Below are positions 1 to 12,250 of a DNA stretch of 64,000 nt, piece after piece. The DNA lies in contig CM068551.1 of NCBI GenBank assembly GCA_035048495.1, positions 11,099,248-11,163,247 on the forward strand, given 5' to 3'. The translations under genes and the position numbers were made by a program. Position 1 is the stretch's first letter. Each line of letters opens with the position of its first letter. This DNA comes from Euptelea pleiosperma. Lineage: Eukaryota > Streptophyta > Magnoliopsida > Ranunculales > Eupteleaceae. Below the pieces are notes generated by a model that had not been told where the DNA came from, did no database searches, and saw only the letters and a list, made by a program, of their open reading frames with translations.

Positions 1-400
1 GGAGCTTTGATATTGCTGAAGTTGAATCAAAGGCACTACGCAGAACCGTGGCCTAGACCAATCACTGAATTGTTTTACACAAAGAACACAAGTGCCGAAT
101 TATATCTCCCACAAGTCGAGCAAGGCTAGAACACCGAAGCAATCACGAAGGCAAGGGAGCAAAGATCAAATCTTTTGGAAGTGAAGCACTCAAGTGATAG
201 TTTAGTGAATTACTAAGTAGAATAGGTTGGGAAAGGGGTATTTGTAGTTGAATGAGGAGGAGGAGCGCGCTCGTGATTCGAGGTTTCACTGAGAACGATT
301 GACCGGTTTGAATAGTCGTCCGATTCTCTAGACCGATCGACCGGGGTCTATTTGACCTCAGTCGCCCCGTCTGCATAGCCCAGTGGTCCCGTCTGAGTAT
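1..400 (-). repeat. LTR-like repeat fragment, copy 1
   Basis: This stretch resembles 735-1160: both hold the block 'tcaaaggcactacgc', then 'tagaccaatcactgaatt', a segment about reagent-like purines ending 'gagcaaagatcaaatct', and a tail with GACCGGTC/GATCGACC-type palindromes. The copies are direct repeats about 735 bp apart. The palindromes beside a possible minus-strand TATA region suggest a minus-oriented retrotransposon LTR, but no terminus or target duplication was found. No gene is visible. Confidence 0.45.
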
Positions 401-734
401 TTCTCATACTTAAGGCTCTTTCAATGGGATTTCCATACGATAGGTTGTGGAGGTTCAGTTTCTGTCCAAGTGGACTTTCCAAAGAGTTTCTTCAAATCCT
501 TGATCCTTTATCCCTTGATGTGTATAAAGGATCGCCTCATAGCCATTCTCTGAATCTTGAGACATGCTTCCCAAAGTCCATGGTAGTCGATCAATGGAGG
601 TAACAATTCCAGGGTTGTACTAGAAATGACAACACAATGAGTACTTTATCAGACTCGAGTAACGCAACAGTATCAAAGATGATTTAATAATCACGAGAGT
701 TTCTTACTAACAACCAAGTTACCTCTCAATAAGA

Positions 735-1160
735 TTGACGAGGAACGTAGCTTCGATGTTGTTGAATCTTAATCAAAGGCACTACGCAAAACTGCCACCT
801 AGACCAATCACTGAATTACTCTTACAAGAAGAACCCCAAGCACTAAGGCAAATCTCCCACAAGTCAAACAAGGCTAGAACATCGAAACAAGAACACAGAA
901 GCAAGCATGAAGGCAAAGGAGCAAAGATCAAATCTCTTGGAGGTGAAGAACTCAAGAGATAGTAGAGTGAATTGGTAAGTATTAGTGAAGGAGGGGAGGG
1001 GGTTTTATAGTCAAATGGGGAGGGGTGAATGCGTTCGTGATTCAAGGATCACTAATACCGGTCGCCCAGTCTGAGCGGGCGCCCCATCCTCTCAGACCGG
1101 TCGAACGGGGGTTCATTTTCCTTCTGTCGCCCCATCTCTAAAGCCTGGTCGCCCCCCTAA
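735..1160 (-). repeat. LTR-like repeat fragment, copy 2
   Basis: Second copy of the repeat at 1-400. On the minus strand a TATA-like ACTATAAAACCCCC lies near 1000-1012. Short near-palindromes of the CCGGTCG type follow at 1055-1105, upstream of that TATA on the minus strand. The arrangement matches the U3/TATA layout of the solo LTR at 30143-31798, so a minus-oriented LTR fragment is the best reading. The small open frames on both strands look incidental. Confidence 0.4.
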
Positions 1161-1363
1161 GTATTTGAAAAGTCTCTATTGTCAATCCTAGGAACAATTT
1201 GGGAATTCTAATGGGATACCATTGTGTAAAATTGATGATTACACAACCGTATGTCTTTATTTGTAGCAATTTATTTGTATTTTGATGTAATTTTATATTT
1301 TTATTCATGTACATGGAGGGGAAAGCATGTGACGTGTGCATGTCCCCTACCCCCCAAGGACTT

Positions 1364-1373
1364 CTATAAATAG
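1364..1373 (+). promoter_or_regulatory. TATA-box-like element (CTATAAATAG)
   Basis: CTATAAATAG sits in a symmetric context (CTTCTATAAATAGAAGGA) and is a near-consensus plant TATA box. No open reading frame of note follows, so it probably belongs to an old LTR or another transposon promoter. The surrounding 1161-2079 holds no gene I can support. Confidence 0.4.
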
Positions 1374-2079
1374 AAGGACTTTGGGTCACTTTTAAAGATC
1401 GATTCCTTTCTCATTTGCCTAAGTCAATACTCTGCCCAAATTTTGTTGGAGTTGGACTTAGCCATTTGAGAGCATTTGCACTTCTTTTTACATATTTTGA
1501 ATACACTGAGATCTAAATCTTTTACAGTGTCAATTCCCAATGTAACTAGTGTCAACATGAATGCATCAACCTTCTTTTAATCCTCTAACCCAAACCTCTA
1601 TGTAATAATGGATACATCATTGTTAACCAATCCGGGAAGATTCATGTATGAGCAAGGCAGCAAGCCGGTCTTAGGTGAGCCTTCCAGGTTCCATCTAGGG
1701 TAGGAAAACAATAGAGAACCTGTAAGAGAATGATAGACTTGTTGGTCCCTCTGTTGATTAATTTACTTAGGAGATCTAGAAGGCTTCCTTCCCATTTTAG
1801 GGGCAACCACGGACTGCTATTAGGAAATGGATTCAAACTACAAATAGAAACGATAACCCCTCATTTTATGACCATCATCAATGTTACAATCTGTATAATG
1901 CTTACAATCACACTCTCATCCCACAAAAATGAACTAGAAAGAGATGGTGCCTGAGTTGTCTTTGAATCCAAACCATTGAGGGTTATCTAGGCCTGGAAGC
2001 CTCCCGATGTGACAACTCGGGAAAAATAACACCAAAACTTTCTTTTGGGTGTTCCAAAAAGTTCACAACACTAACATTT

Positions 2080-2700
2080 GAGGTCAGGCAAAATGACAAT
2101 AGACAGATCGATTGGTCTTTAATTGAGACCTGGTCAGATGATAGTAGACCAATCAACTGGCCTCAAAGACTGGTTAGCCACTCAAGAAATATTCCTTTTT
2201 ATCTTAGATCAATCATGCAACCTCAATGAAAAACATTTAATCGTTGTGAGAGGCTCCTTTTGTTATATATAGAGTTTGTTTTGACCCTAATTAATTAGAC
2301 ACTTGATTACAAGAAATTTCCCCGACTTCTAACTCTATTAGAAAATTTAAGGAAACCCTTGCTTCCTTTGCTCCATACCCAAGTAAAATACTTAGCAGAC
2401 GTTTGTTGACTTGTGAGCACATAATAAAATCTTTGCTCAAGGCTTTACAAGTCTCTTCTTCAAGTGGTGTCCAAGAAATTCAATTCCGAAGAGAGATAAG
2501 ATGTGTGAGAAAAATAGTGGATCACGCTCGCACGATCCCTGAGGACTCAGAATCACGGTCCAAGATGAATCAGCCGGCTGATGGGCTACTAGATATGGCT
2601 GAGTTACGTCTACTGCTGGACAACTGTTCCAGCTGAGAGTCCCCCAATCCGAAGGTTGAATCTTCGGTAGGGGCTAATTTGGCCGCTGAAAGCTTATATG
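2080..2700 (+). repeat. Diverged promoter-bearing repeat, copy 1 (pairs with 8675-9290)
   Basis: About 600 bp here is repeated in the same orientation at 8675-9290, some 6.6 kb away. Shared landmarks in order are 'agacagatcgat', 'actggcctcaaagac', a plus-strand TATATATAGAGTT near 2265, 'agaaatttccc', 'cttgtgagcacataat', 'caagtggtgtccaagaaa', 'aatcacggtccaagatgaat' and 'ggccgct'. The TATA box preceded by GATCGATTGG-type palindromes fits an LTR. The two copies could be an old LTR pair or two dispersed fragments; no TG...CA ends or target duplication could be fixed, and no retroviral-type genes lie between them. Confidence 0.45.
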
Positions 2701-4228
2701 TTTATTTTTTGGGGAGTAATCTTAATGTCTCTAGAATAATCTGAATGCCTCTAAAGAGAAAGGTTGTTTACAATCTCTGTTTTATAAGGACTGGATATCA
2801 TCATCGAATATAATTGTCGTAATCCCTTGTGGACCTCACTTCCTCGATGAGTGAGTGCATTTGAGTCGGATCTATCCCTCATACATTTTTCTAGACCGTA
2901 CCACACCTCTTCTTTGATTTGATACATCTCCAAATCCTTTCCCTTGATCTGCACGCATCTAGCCGTGTGATAGTCCAACCAAGCTAGTCACGCGTGGATC
3001 TTCATCGTCGGTTGCTGTTCGAGTGCCCTGATTTCAGCTCACCTCCCTTGTGTCCGATCTTCCCTACTCATCATCTATCTCGTCCACCCATCCTTACGGC
3101 CGGTCAGCAGTGCTGGATCCCATGCTTAGACACGCCTCAACTGTTGATACCAACCCAACAAGGCACACGTCTCCAATATTCATTGCCACCTGATCAACCA
3201 CCATAACGTACCCAATCGACTTGCATGGCCGTTGCACCAGCTATCCAACCCAAGCAAACCATGTGTCAGAAGCTAGCCTTAACCTCGGGTCAGTAGCTGT
3301 GCATCCCCCTCTATGCTACACCTTCATCCTCCATCTAGTGCCTTAGATCGCTGGTATTGTCGGGTTGTATGCTTCTCAACCGTTTGATCCTATTGATCAT
3401 CATCATGCAATTCACCCAAACACCACTAGCTATCCCAGCGACACACAAGCCACCAGCTCATCACTTCATCATGACGCATGCAACCTCCTATAAACCATTT
3501 CATGATTTCATTCTCGCATGAGTCTTCAGCTCCATTCCTATCAACATCCTCCGTCCGATCAAACCTTCTTGTTTTGCAGGTTATTCTAGAATCTGATTAT
3601 CCATCGTCACCATCTTCTACCATGCATCGCCAATAAAAATCCTTCAATAGCATCATCTTTGGCCACGTCATGAGCCATTCTTCTCACCTCCAACTTGCTG
3701 ATCTGTGTGCTCATTACCTTCCCATCCTATTCGCCCATCTCCTCATCTAACCACCAACCTCCATCCTCTTCTCTCCATCCATGCCTCATATTCGATCCCA
3801 ACCAACCACAGCCCAACACGCTGGTGTAGCAGCCCTAACCGACTCAACTCCTTCAGTGCCCAGCAGCTCCATCCGCCAAATCAAGACCAGCTCCTTGTCA
3901 TCTTCAGCCATCACCAATCACGTAGGTTCGCGAAGCTTGGATCCCACCAGTTAAACTAATCCATGCATGTGACTCCAATCGTTCTATTGGTTATAATCAA
4001 TCCATGGAGATCAAAGGAACCCCAATCTGACAGGAAGGTTCATTCTTAGCAAAACAAAAGAAATCACATTCAGATAAACAATTTTAGTAATTGGTAGTGT
4101 TATAGTGATAAATAATGTTAGTTTTATTTCTTGTAAATAAATAAATAATCATTTATTAATTGATAGTGTTTTGTGAAAATAAATAAACGTTAGTGTTTTA
4201 TAATAATAATAATAATAAGTGTTGTTTC
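2701..4228. other. No gene seen; pyrimidine-rich then AT-rich DNA
   Basis: From about 2990 to 3960 the plus strand is C- and T-rich with short open frames full of Pro, Ser, His and Leu. These look like composition rather than genes and resemble the leader parts of the solo LTRs elsewhere in the window. From 4080 the sequence is AT-rich with a short (TAA)n run near 4200-4218. Confidence 0.4.
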
Positions 4229-4645
4229 TAGGGCTGGCAATGGATGGGGTTCGTGTCGGATTGGTACTGATTTGGTACCGATCTGATAAGGAATCCAATC
4301 GATTCGGACCTGATCGGATCAATAAAATTCAGTTCCGGAACCGATCCAATATGATTGGATCGGTTTTGGGTCCGATCCGATCTGATCCCATCCCATCCCA
4401 TATGTATATAATATACATTCCATTAGGCATATATTTAAATACCTTTATGTAATTAAACATATATTTATATAGTATATTTTACATATAGTATAGATATCGG
4501 GTCTATATCGGATCGGCCCAAGATCCATATATCCGGTACTGATCCGATAAGGATCGGATCGACAATCTGTGAGCCGGTACCGATCCGATAACAAAAATAA
4601 AGTTCTAGACCCAATTTTTTTGGATTGGATCCATTGTCATCCCTA
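4229..4645. mobile_element. hAT-type MITE, 417 bp, TSD GTTGTTTC
   Basis: The element has imperfect terminal inverted repeats: the left end reads TAGGGCTGGCAATGGAT and the reverse complement of the right end reads TAGGGATGACAATGGAT. It is flanked on both sides by the identical 8 bp GTTGTTTC (4221-4228 and 4646-4653), the target-site length of hAT transposons. The interior repeats GATCCGAT/GGTACCGATCCGAT motifs and codes for nothing. Related elements with similar ends lie at 35513-36038 and 36217-36561. Confidence 0.85.
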
Positions 4646-5016
4646 GTTGTTTCTTAAGTGGTAGATTATTAACATGCTCAAATTACGTGCACCTTACACG
4701 TGGCAGCATCTTACACGTGGCACATGTTTATAGATCACTGACCGTATAGATGTTTTTCCTATCTCTAGGTAGACTTACCTATGAAAAATCATCCTGATTA
4801 GCGATTTCTATCCATTGGATTAGTCTTTTTCAAAGTTTATTTTCAACCGTAGATTTTTAGCATTACTATTTAGCACACAGCTTGAGGTACATGTTTGACC
4901 AATGACACCACCATGCCCCGTCCATGGACCTTGGACCATGTGATCATTACTCTTTTAAAAGTGGGTATGTTTATCTCAATAGCTTTTTTTTTCCAACGAT
5001 GAGTTTTGCCACCAAT

Positions 5017-5322
5017 GATGATGGGTCATATTATGAGCTACGTGGCATAGTTTAGAGACCACTGACCGTATGGATGTTTTGCCCTACCCTTGGACTTACG
5101 TATCAAAATTTTTCCTAATTAGTAATTATATCAGATTCTTTTTCTTCGTTTATTTTTAACCGTAGATTTTGATCATTATGATCTAAAGGATACAAATCAA
5201 TAATCAGGCTTATTTTTGTTACATAAGCCTATCTAGGGATGGACCAAACATCCATACGGTCAGTAGCCTCTAATAATATGCCATGTATCGCATGTTGTGG
5301 GTCCATCATCATCTAAATTTTG
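5017..5322. mobile_element. Foldback MITE, Mutator-like, about 305 bp
   Basis: The left arm (from GATGATGGGTCA) and the reverse complement of the right arm (GATGATGGACCC) pair over about 95 bp, including the block CACTGACCGTATGGATGTTT and its counterpart near 5250. The flanks carry similar 9-mers, TTTTGCCAC on the left and TTTTGCTAG on the right, consistent with a decayed Mutator-type duplication. The block CTGACCGTATGGATGTTT recurs in the MITE at 35035-35410. A partial relative with CACTGACCGTATAGATGTTT lies at 4730-4760. Exact ends are uncertain by a few bases. Confidence 0.65.
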
Positions 5323-7099
5323 CTAGCAATAGAGTATAAGTGACGTCAGGATGCAATAATAACTTGCAAAGTTGATTTGAGATGTGAAAATTTTGAATGA
5401 CCAAATCACCCTTTATAAATTAAAATATTTTCAAAACTGAAAGAAACATTTTTTGTCAATTTAGAGAAACTAAGGGCATATTAGGAATAATTTTTTTTTA
5501 CTTTTTTAACATTGAATGAGATGCAAGGTGACATGCTATTTGACACTCAAAAGACCCAAAAAATCCCTACCATGTAATTAAATTGAAGAAAAGAAAAAGA
5601 AAAAAGAAAAATAAGGGGGGTCATCCCCACGTTGATAAAGTTGGTCGTGTTATAAAATAATAAATGTTAATTGTGTTTAAAAATAATAAAATTTAATAGT
5701 TTTGTAAATAAAATTCATGTTTGTTGTTTGTATAAATATAAAAAATAATAATATTAATAAGATATGTAGGTATTTTTATAGATATGTAACATAAGAGTTA
5801 GTAAAATAAAAAAATGAAAAAAAAATGATGATGGTGGTTGTTTGTTTTATAAGTTAATAAATAATAGGAAAGTTAGTAGTTTTATAAATAAATAAAAATA
5901 TCCAAGGGTTAGAAGGCAAGTGACAATCGATCTATCAGTCAAAAAAAATATAGCTACTCCTATTAGTATAGGTCTATAGAGGTGGGTGGGCCCGCATAGG
6001 GTGGACCAACCCTTTCCTGGGTCAATGGACCCACAAATTTAGATCTTACTGTTGAGGTTGTCCCACCAAGTGTGGACCAAAAGTGTCTTTATGTCAACAG
6101 CTTGATTTGAGTTAGTGAACCTGAGCAAAATTGCAGTGTGTGGCTCCATCGAATAGTGGGCCATAACTACCTTGTACACAACCCATTTGGACGACAATGT
6201 CCCCAACACCCTGTCGTGATTGGCCTGGCCATGACCAACACACAATCTAGACCTAGATTTGGATCCAACTTGATCCAGATTTGTTCCCAACCCAAATTTG
6301 GATCCAGTTGGGTCAACTTGATCCAAACCTGACCTGGGTCGACTGAACCAGATTAGTGAAAAATAATAGTAAACCAAAATGTAATAAAAAGAAAACATAT
6401 AAGAAAACTAGAAATAAAAACTGATAATGATGATAATAGAGCTTTATAGAAGTTAGAGAGGTTGTTCATGCGTCTTCAAGTGTTAGCTTAACAGACTACC
6501 GCTTAGGGTAGGGTTCTACCAATTCATTTTATCGAACCCTGATTTATCGAATTCATATTAATCAAACTGTGATTAACCACATCGAGTTAGGGTTTCCCTA
6601 GAGTCTAAACTTCCATGGATATTTGTTAGTTTAAATGATCCCAATTTATCAAGTTATATTTATCTCCATTGAGAACTTCTATCAAATTCTCAATCCTATA
6701 CTAGTTTCTCTTGAACTCTTTTCATGGCGTCAACGTACAACCTCAAAGAAGGATCAACAAAAAAAGATAGTCAAGAGTCAATGATCGAACACATAGAAGC
6801 TATGATGAATGGAGAAAGATTAGAGTGTTCAACAGTGAGTGGTCTCCCTTCTTCTTTCTACCTTGTATTAGGTCTTCTCAGAACCAAAATTGAATTATCA
6901 AACTACATTTGATATTAAAGAAAATATTTTATTTTTGCTTTAAATGAAAGTGATCTTTAAATCAAATATTTTAATTTGCATATTTAAATTATATTTATTT
7001 TCTTATCAATTATGTACCTATAATTACTTGCACTTTTTACAAATGTTCTCATGATTATACAGTTTGAAGAATGAATTCTGAATTTAGAAGGTATTGCAT
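5323..7099. other. AT-rich intergenic DNA, no supported gene
   Basis: AT-rich sequence with purine and poly-A/T runs (5580-5610, 5700-5830) and a short block of TTGGATCC/TTGATCCA-type repeats at 6240-6340. A 62-codon frame at 6724-6912 begins ATGGCGTCA and is followed by possible splice signals, but I recognise no domain and cannot call it a gene. Confidence 0.5.
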
Positions 7100-8369
7100 C
7101 TAATAAGATAATCATGATTTTATTTGTGTGATCACGTGGACCCTAGAGATACATGCTTGCCCGATGGCATTTAGACGCGGGTGTAGGTAGGCAGTCGCAC
7201 TGGATGAGCTCTGGATCCTTAGCAAATCTACAGTCGTCAATGTATGACCAGTAGTAAAAATCGATTACAGGATAGACTCTAGTCGGTTAACTTGGGAGCT
7301 ATGTATTATACCGGTGACTTGGTTACAGAGATAGATTGGATTGTGATATGGTACTTGGATCGTGATATGGATACTTGGTTCTGATAAGGATGGTTACTTG
7401 AGAAGAGACTCTGACTGGGGCGGTGAGAAAACCAGTCGTATATCTAGTTGTGTCCAAAGAAACTTGTTGGATCGAGTCCCGATTATTAAGTGGAAAGAGG
7501 TTATTGGATAAGTGATAAAAGGAAACTGTATATTATATTGTATGCTATAGGTAGACTTATAAGTAACGCTTATTATGGGATAAGAGGTTACGACTTGGGC
7601 CTACCACTATTATGATTAAAAATATGCATCTCGTGCATGCATCTCATGATCATTCTGTATTACTTTGGTAAATGACTTTTATCAACTTTATGAAATTAAT
7701 TGGTTTAACTACTATTATACATACTTTCATTTTTGTTATCATGGAATCTATCGTATCAATGACTTTCAAACTTGTTTAATTGCATTAAATATTTTTACTC
7801 ACGTTCCCATGAAATTGGCCTATTTTGTATTTATCAACAATTTTATCCCCTGGCATGTTGTTAGAAGTTGGATTCACTTACGAGCTTTTTCGTAAAAGCT
7901 CACCACTCACAGTCCTCTTGCAGAGAAGAATTGAAAGACTGAGAATAATCAAAGAGTCATTCAGATTGATAGTTGAGAGGGAATCAAAAGTAGTGAAGAA
8001 GATTGTATTGTGGTAGTATAGTTGGTAGGTCGTTATCATTACAATGTCTAGATTTATTCTTCATACATATATTATATCATTGAATCTCTTACATCTCTCT
8101 ACTATATAATATCATGATAACACTCAGGATAAATTTTAGTTTATATATTATCTTATAATTGATCAATTTAAATTTGGTAGTCCAAGCATAGTCATAAGCC
8201 TAGTAGGTTTCGCGTTTCCACAATTTTAAAAATGAAAATTTTATTCTGATTTTTCGTAACTCTGACTAATTGTGTGGGCGAGAATTACCATGCGTGTCTT
8301 GAATTAAAGCGTTGAATTCAGGACACACGGAACACACCTCAAGATTTGTGTAGTCATAATTCGAAGCAT
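7100..8369 (+). mobile_element. Probable Tekay/Del-like LTR remnant
   Basis: The region has features I associate with LTRs of plant Tekay/Del chromoviruses: a track like 'gagctttttcgtaaaagctc' near 7880-7900 followed by a C-rich, branch-point-like stretch and CAG, and a 3' end reading 'gaagcatgaca' (to 8369), comparable with the 'gcgtgaca' end of element H. No matching 5' end, PBS or target duplication was found. The call rests on resemblance only. Confidence 0.3.
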
Positions 8370-8674
8370 GACATTATGTTTTGTCAATTTCATGATAAGT
8401 GTATGTCATATTTGTATTTGTATATGTTTTAATTTAGTCGACCTTGTACTATAGTACATCTATAAGAGATAATATATGATGATGAACGATACAGAGCCTT
8501 TCCTGATCAAGATCAAGTCATATCATCAATGCTGGAAAGTTCTCAATCAGAGGAACTATGTATAAAAGGTATAATGGTAGGACTCAAGATCCTTAGATAA
8601 ATTTTTCCTCAGGATCAGTGTTGATTGGTATGTTTAGTAAGAAATCGGTTGACCCAATAGTAGACCTATCAACC

Positions 8675-9290
8675 AACCTTTGAGGTTGGGCGACACAACA
8701 GTAGACAGATCGATATTGATATTTGAAACCTGATCGGATGATTAATTAGCAGACCGATCGACTGGCCTCAGAGACATGTCACCCACTCGAGAAACTCCTC
8801 TTCGTCTTAGATCGGTCATGCAGCCTCAATGAAAAACATTTAACCATTGTTAGAGGCTCTTTTTTATATATAGAGTTGGTTTTGACCCTAATTAGTTAGA
8901 CCTTTGATTATAAGAAATTTCCCTGACTTCTAAGGACTCTATTGGAAATTTCTTCATTTCATCAATACACTAAGTAAAATACTTAACAGAAGTTTGTCGG
9001 CTTGTGAGCACATAATGAAATCCTTGTTCAAGCCTTTACAAGTTTCTTCAAGTGGTGTCCAAGAAATCTCAATTGATGAAGAGCTAAGATGTGAGAAAAA
9101 TATTGGATCTCGTCACACGATCCCCGAGGAATTGGAATCACGGTCCAAGATGAATCAGGCGGTTGATGGGCTACTAGATCTAGTTGAGGTTGAGTCTGTT
9201 GCTGGACATCTGCTCTAGCTGAGAGCCTCCCCCAGTTTGAAGGTCTAATCTCTAGTAGGGGCTGATCTGGCCGCTAGAAGCTTGTTGGAG
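8675..9290 (+). repeat. Diverged promoter-bearing repeat, copy 2
   Basis: Direct repeat of 2080-2700, with the same order of landmarks, a TATATATAGAGTTGG box near 8865-8880 and the same downstream block 'cttgtgagcacataatgaaatc'. The short frame across 8994-9218 is shared in part with copy 1 but carries different indels, so it is not under evident coding constraint. Confidence 0.45.
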
Positions 9291-9567
9291 TTTGATAAGG
9301 TCGCCATTGCCATTGAAAATATCTTCCACTTGAATATCTCCCCTAGAGTGGGTGATGTACCTCCCAAAGATACTTCGACGTTCAAGTCAGTGAGTGTGTG
9401 CCAATGCCTAACCGCTTTTAAGAGAAATTGAAGGAGAAGAAGGATCATAGAAAAGAAACCAAAGGAAAATTAGTACTTTTGAGTAAATGGAGAGGGCTGT
9501 TTTTTTGAGGGCCCATCCTTTTTTAAGGAAGGGTACTATTTCTATTTACCCTTTTTGCATGGAGGAA

Positions 9568-11330
9568 TGATATTTACTCAAAAGTGTTTATTTTAAGCCA
9601 TTATCCTTTTAGTGGTGTCACATTCTCCTACTTAAAACTTATCTTTTCGTCAATTTTTCTACGTAAGAGTTTCTTCTATTACGTAGAACATATTCCTTAG
9701 ACGAAAATCGACTATTTGCATAAAATATACACATTTCAGATAGTCCAGTATCAAGCCATTTTAGTTTAATCTCATTACGTATTTTTTCTCTCGCAGGAAA
9801 CCTGATCGGATGATTTTCGAAACTGGCGGGCCTACAATCAACCACAGAAGCTTAATATTAGTACTTAAAGAGCCAACATGCTATGACAAGAAGATATAGG
9901 CCAAGCACGAGCAAAGCTAGAGGATTGCAAAGCCGATCCAAAGAACCAAGAAAGCAGAATAGCTGAAGACCAAGAGAAGGACCAATGTGTTAAAAGCTAC
10001 ACCAAATTCAAAAGCTAGCTTGCTTAATTGGTGAAGGTCATGAAGGAGAATTTAGAAGACCAGGGTTCAAGACCTTCTGCCAGTTCTATTTTATCTTTAT
10101 TTTATTATTTTCTCTCTCCTCTCTTTATCCCTCCATCAGATCTCTCTGATTGCCATCTGATAGTCCATCTACCATCTGATATCCTAACATCATCGATCAA
10201 CCATCCGATCGACCATTCGATCATCATGATCATCCTTCATCCCTTTGCCGGTTAAATCCCAACCATCCATCCTCACTTCCTTCTAATCTAACGGCTTCAT
10301 CGTGATCATATAATTTCACCTCAAACCTCTAGTTAACTACTTTATGCCCAACATCCTATAATTCCCCTAACCCTAATCCATCCTACCTTCACATCGTTAA
10401 TTCTAACCATTGGATCTCACTAGATCCAACAAACCTCTCTCATCTTAACTAACATCCCCATTAATCTCATCATAGTCGTTAGATCCTCCCTAACATCACC
10501 AACCACTATTTCTAACATTTAGATCTCATTAGATACAACAGATTTCTCATATCCTATCGCCATCCTATGGGCTCTCACAAGCCCATCCTCATTAGCCCAT
10601 CTCCACAAACCCATTCCATCTATTAGCCCACAATGCAAGCCAATGAGAGAAGTGATCAACCTTGACGACTTCTCACATATCTCTCCACTTTCCCACGAAT
10701 CTCTCTCATCTTACTTTTCTCTCTCTCCTCCATCTTTCTCTCTTTCCCCCATCTTCTTTCTTCTCAACTTCACTTTCTCTCCCTCGGGTGCATTCTAGTT
10801 CCCCCTTGTTAAGAAAGCAGTCCAAGTTCATAACTAATTGGCGGGTGTCCAGATTCACACTACAACTCCTCCTTTGCAATGGTAAGCTCTCATATCTAAT
10901 ATCTCTCTCTAAATTTCTCTCTCGTCTTTGTCTACCTCTCTTTACAAGCTTTCTAAATAGTTTATTCATGGTTATGTTTTAATTTATTTTCCAAAGCATT
11001 GTAAGTATCTTTTTATTTATAAATAAATTTAGTTTATTTGATGCAAGTATTATATTCCTTTGATTATTTCTTTGTTCTTAATTAGTGGTGATCTCTCCTT
11101 CTAAAACCAACATGTTTTAATCTCCATCATTTTAATTCCACCATCTTCTTTAGGCTTTTTATTGCTCTTTATGATCTTTGTTGCACTAACCCACTAATAC
11201 CGAATGCAGATCAACATCCGATACCCATCCCTATGCAAGCATTCCATATTTTACAGGAATTAAAGTCTTGGATTACAAATATTGTTGAACTAGGGTTTTT
11301 GATCCAACGACATGGAAAAACCTTATTTCA
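9568..11330 (+). mobile_element. Solo LTR of family S, copy A (1763 bp)
   Basis: It begins TGATATTTACTCAAAAGTG and ends CCTTATTTCA, matching the ends of copies B-E (TGATATTCGC...CTACTTTCA). The flanking 5-mers are AGGAA and GGGAA, a target duplication with one mismatch. It is the shortest and most diverged copy. The 5' 450 bp align with the other copies through 'tctcgcaggaaacc', and the 3' end through 'aatgcagatcaacatccgata'. No interior, PBS or coding region adjoins it, so it is a solo LTR. Confidence 0.75.
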
Positions 11331-11335
11331 GGGAA

Positions 11336-12081
11336 TCTCTTCTAGTTAGGAAAGATTCTTCATCCTTCACCTTCCGTTAAGCTATTAGATTTATTCTCTT
11401 GATGTACATCGACTGTCAAGGTCGACAGTTTTTCTTTTAGCCTCTTACGGCCAGCTACCTAGTTAATATGTCCCAAGTCAAGTACGTTGTCCTAACTATT
11501 TTGCCGGAGATATGGAGTCCGACTGGGGCTGAGATAGTCTACTATCATACAGAGGTTTATCTTGCTTGCCAATAGCCTAAGAAGGCTGCTAGCTGGCACC
11601 TCTCTAATAATTGATCGTGCTGTCTAGCTTGGCTATTTGTTTGACTATTCAGTAGTCCTCCATGGCACTAGCGACCATCACATGAAGCTTTCTCGTCTAA
11701 GGGGTTTACCTGTTCAATAGGCTCAAAGTCTAGGCAGGCCTAGTCCTCTTTTTGTCGTTAGTTCTCATTTTTGTCTGGGAGGCATTCATTACTCGGCAAA
11801 TGCCTAGCGGCTCCTCTGACGGCAATTCTGGCATGCCCCCATTGGCAAGCTCTCATGACAATACCTGCCATGAGCTCACTTCCCGGGAGGTAGAAGACTT
11901 TGCGATACGTCTCCCGTGACATGTGACATGTGAGGCATGATGAGTATCCTGAGGCAAACATGTGTCGTGGTCCTACGATCTTGGAAAGTATGACACCCAC
12001 ATTGGAGAAGCATCTTAAGGAGCTTTATCACCTCTCTCCATTGGTCTATCTTCAAGATAGATTAACTTTATATTGTCTATC
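11336..12081. other. No gene seen
   Basis: About 750 bp between solo LTR A and element H. Short inverted words such as GTCAAGGTCGAC occur, but I see no open frame with a recognisable product, no RNA gene and no transposon terminus. Confidence 0.5.
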
Positions 12082-12086
12082 AACCT
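12082..12086. other. Target-site duplication of element H, left (AACCT)
   Basis: AACCT directly precedes the TGTAATACCCCG start of the left LTR and is repeated at 22596-22600 after the right LTR. A 5-bp duplication is the normal product of LTR-retrotransposon integration. Confidence 0.9.
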
Positions 12087-12250
12087 TGTAATACCCCGAA
12101 CTTTCGTTCTAGGGTATTATGGTAAATTCACCTAATAATGAAAACCTGAAACTTTTTCAGACTCTTATTATTGTTTTTATTGTTTAATATCATGTATGAG
12201 TATGTGTATTTAATTTGGTTTCATTTTGACAACTTTGAAAAACCTGCTAT

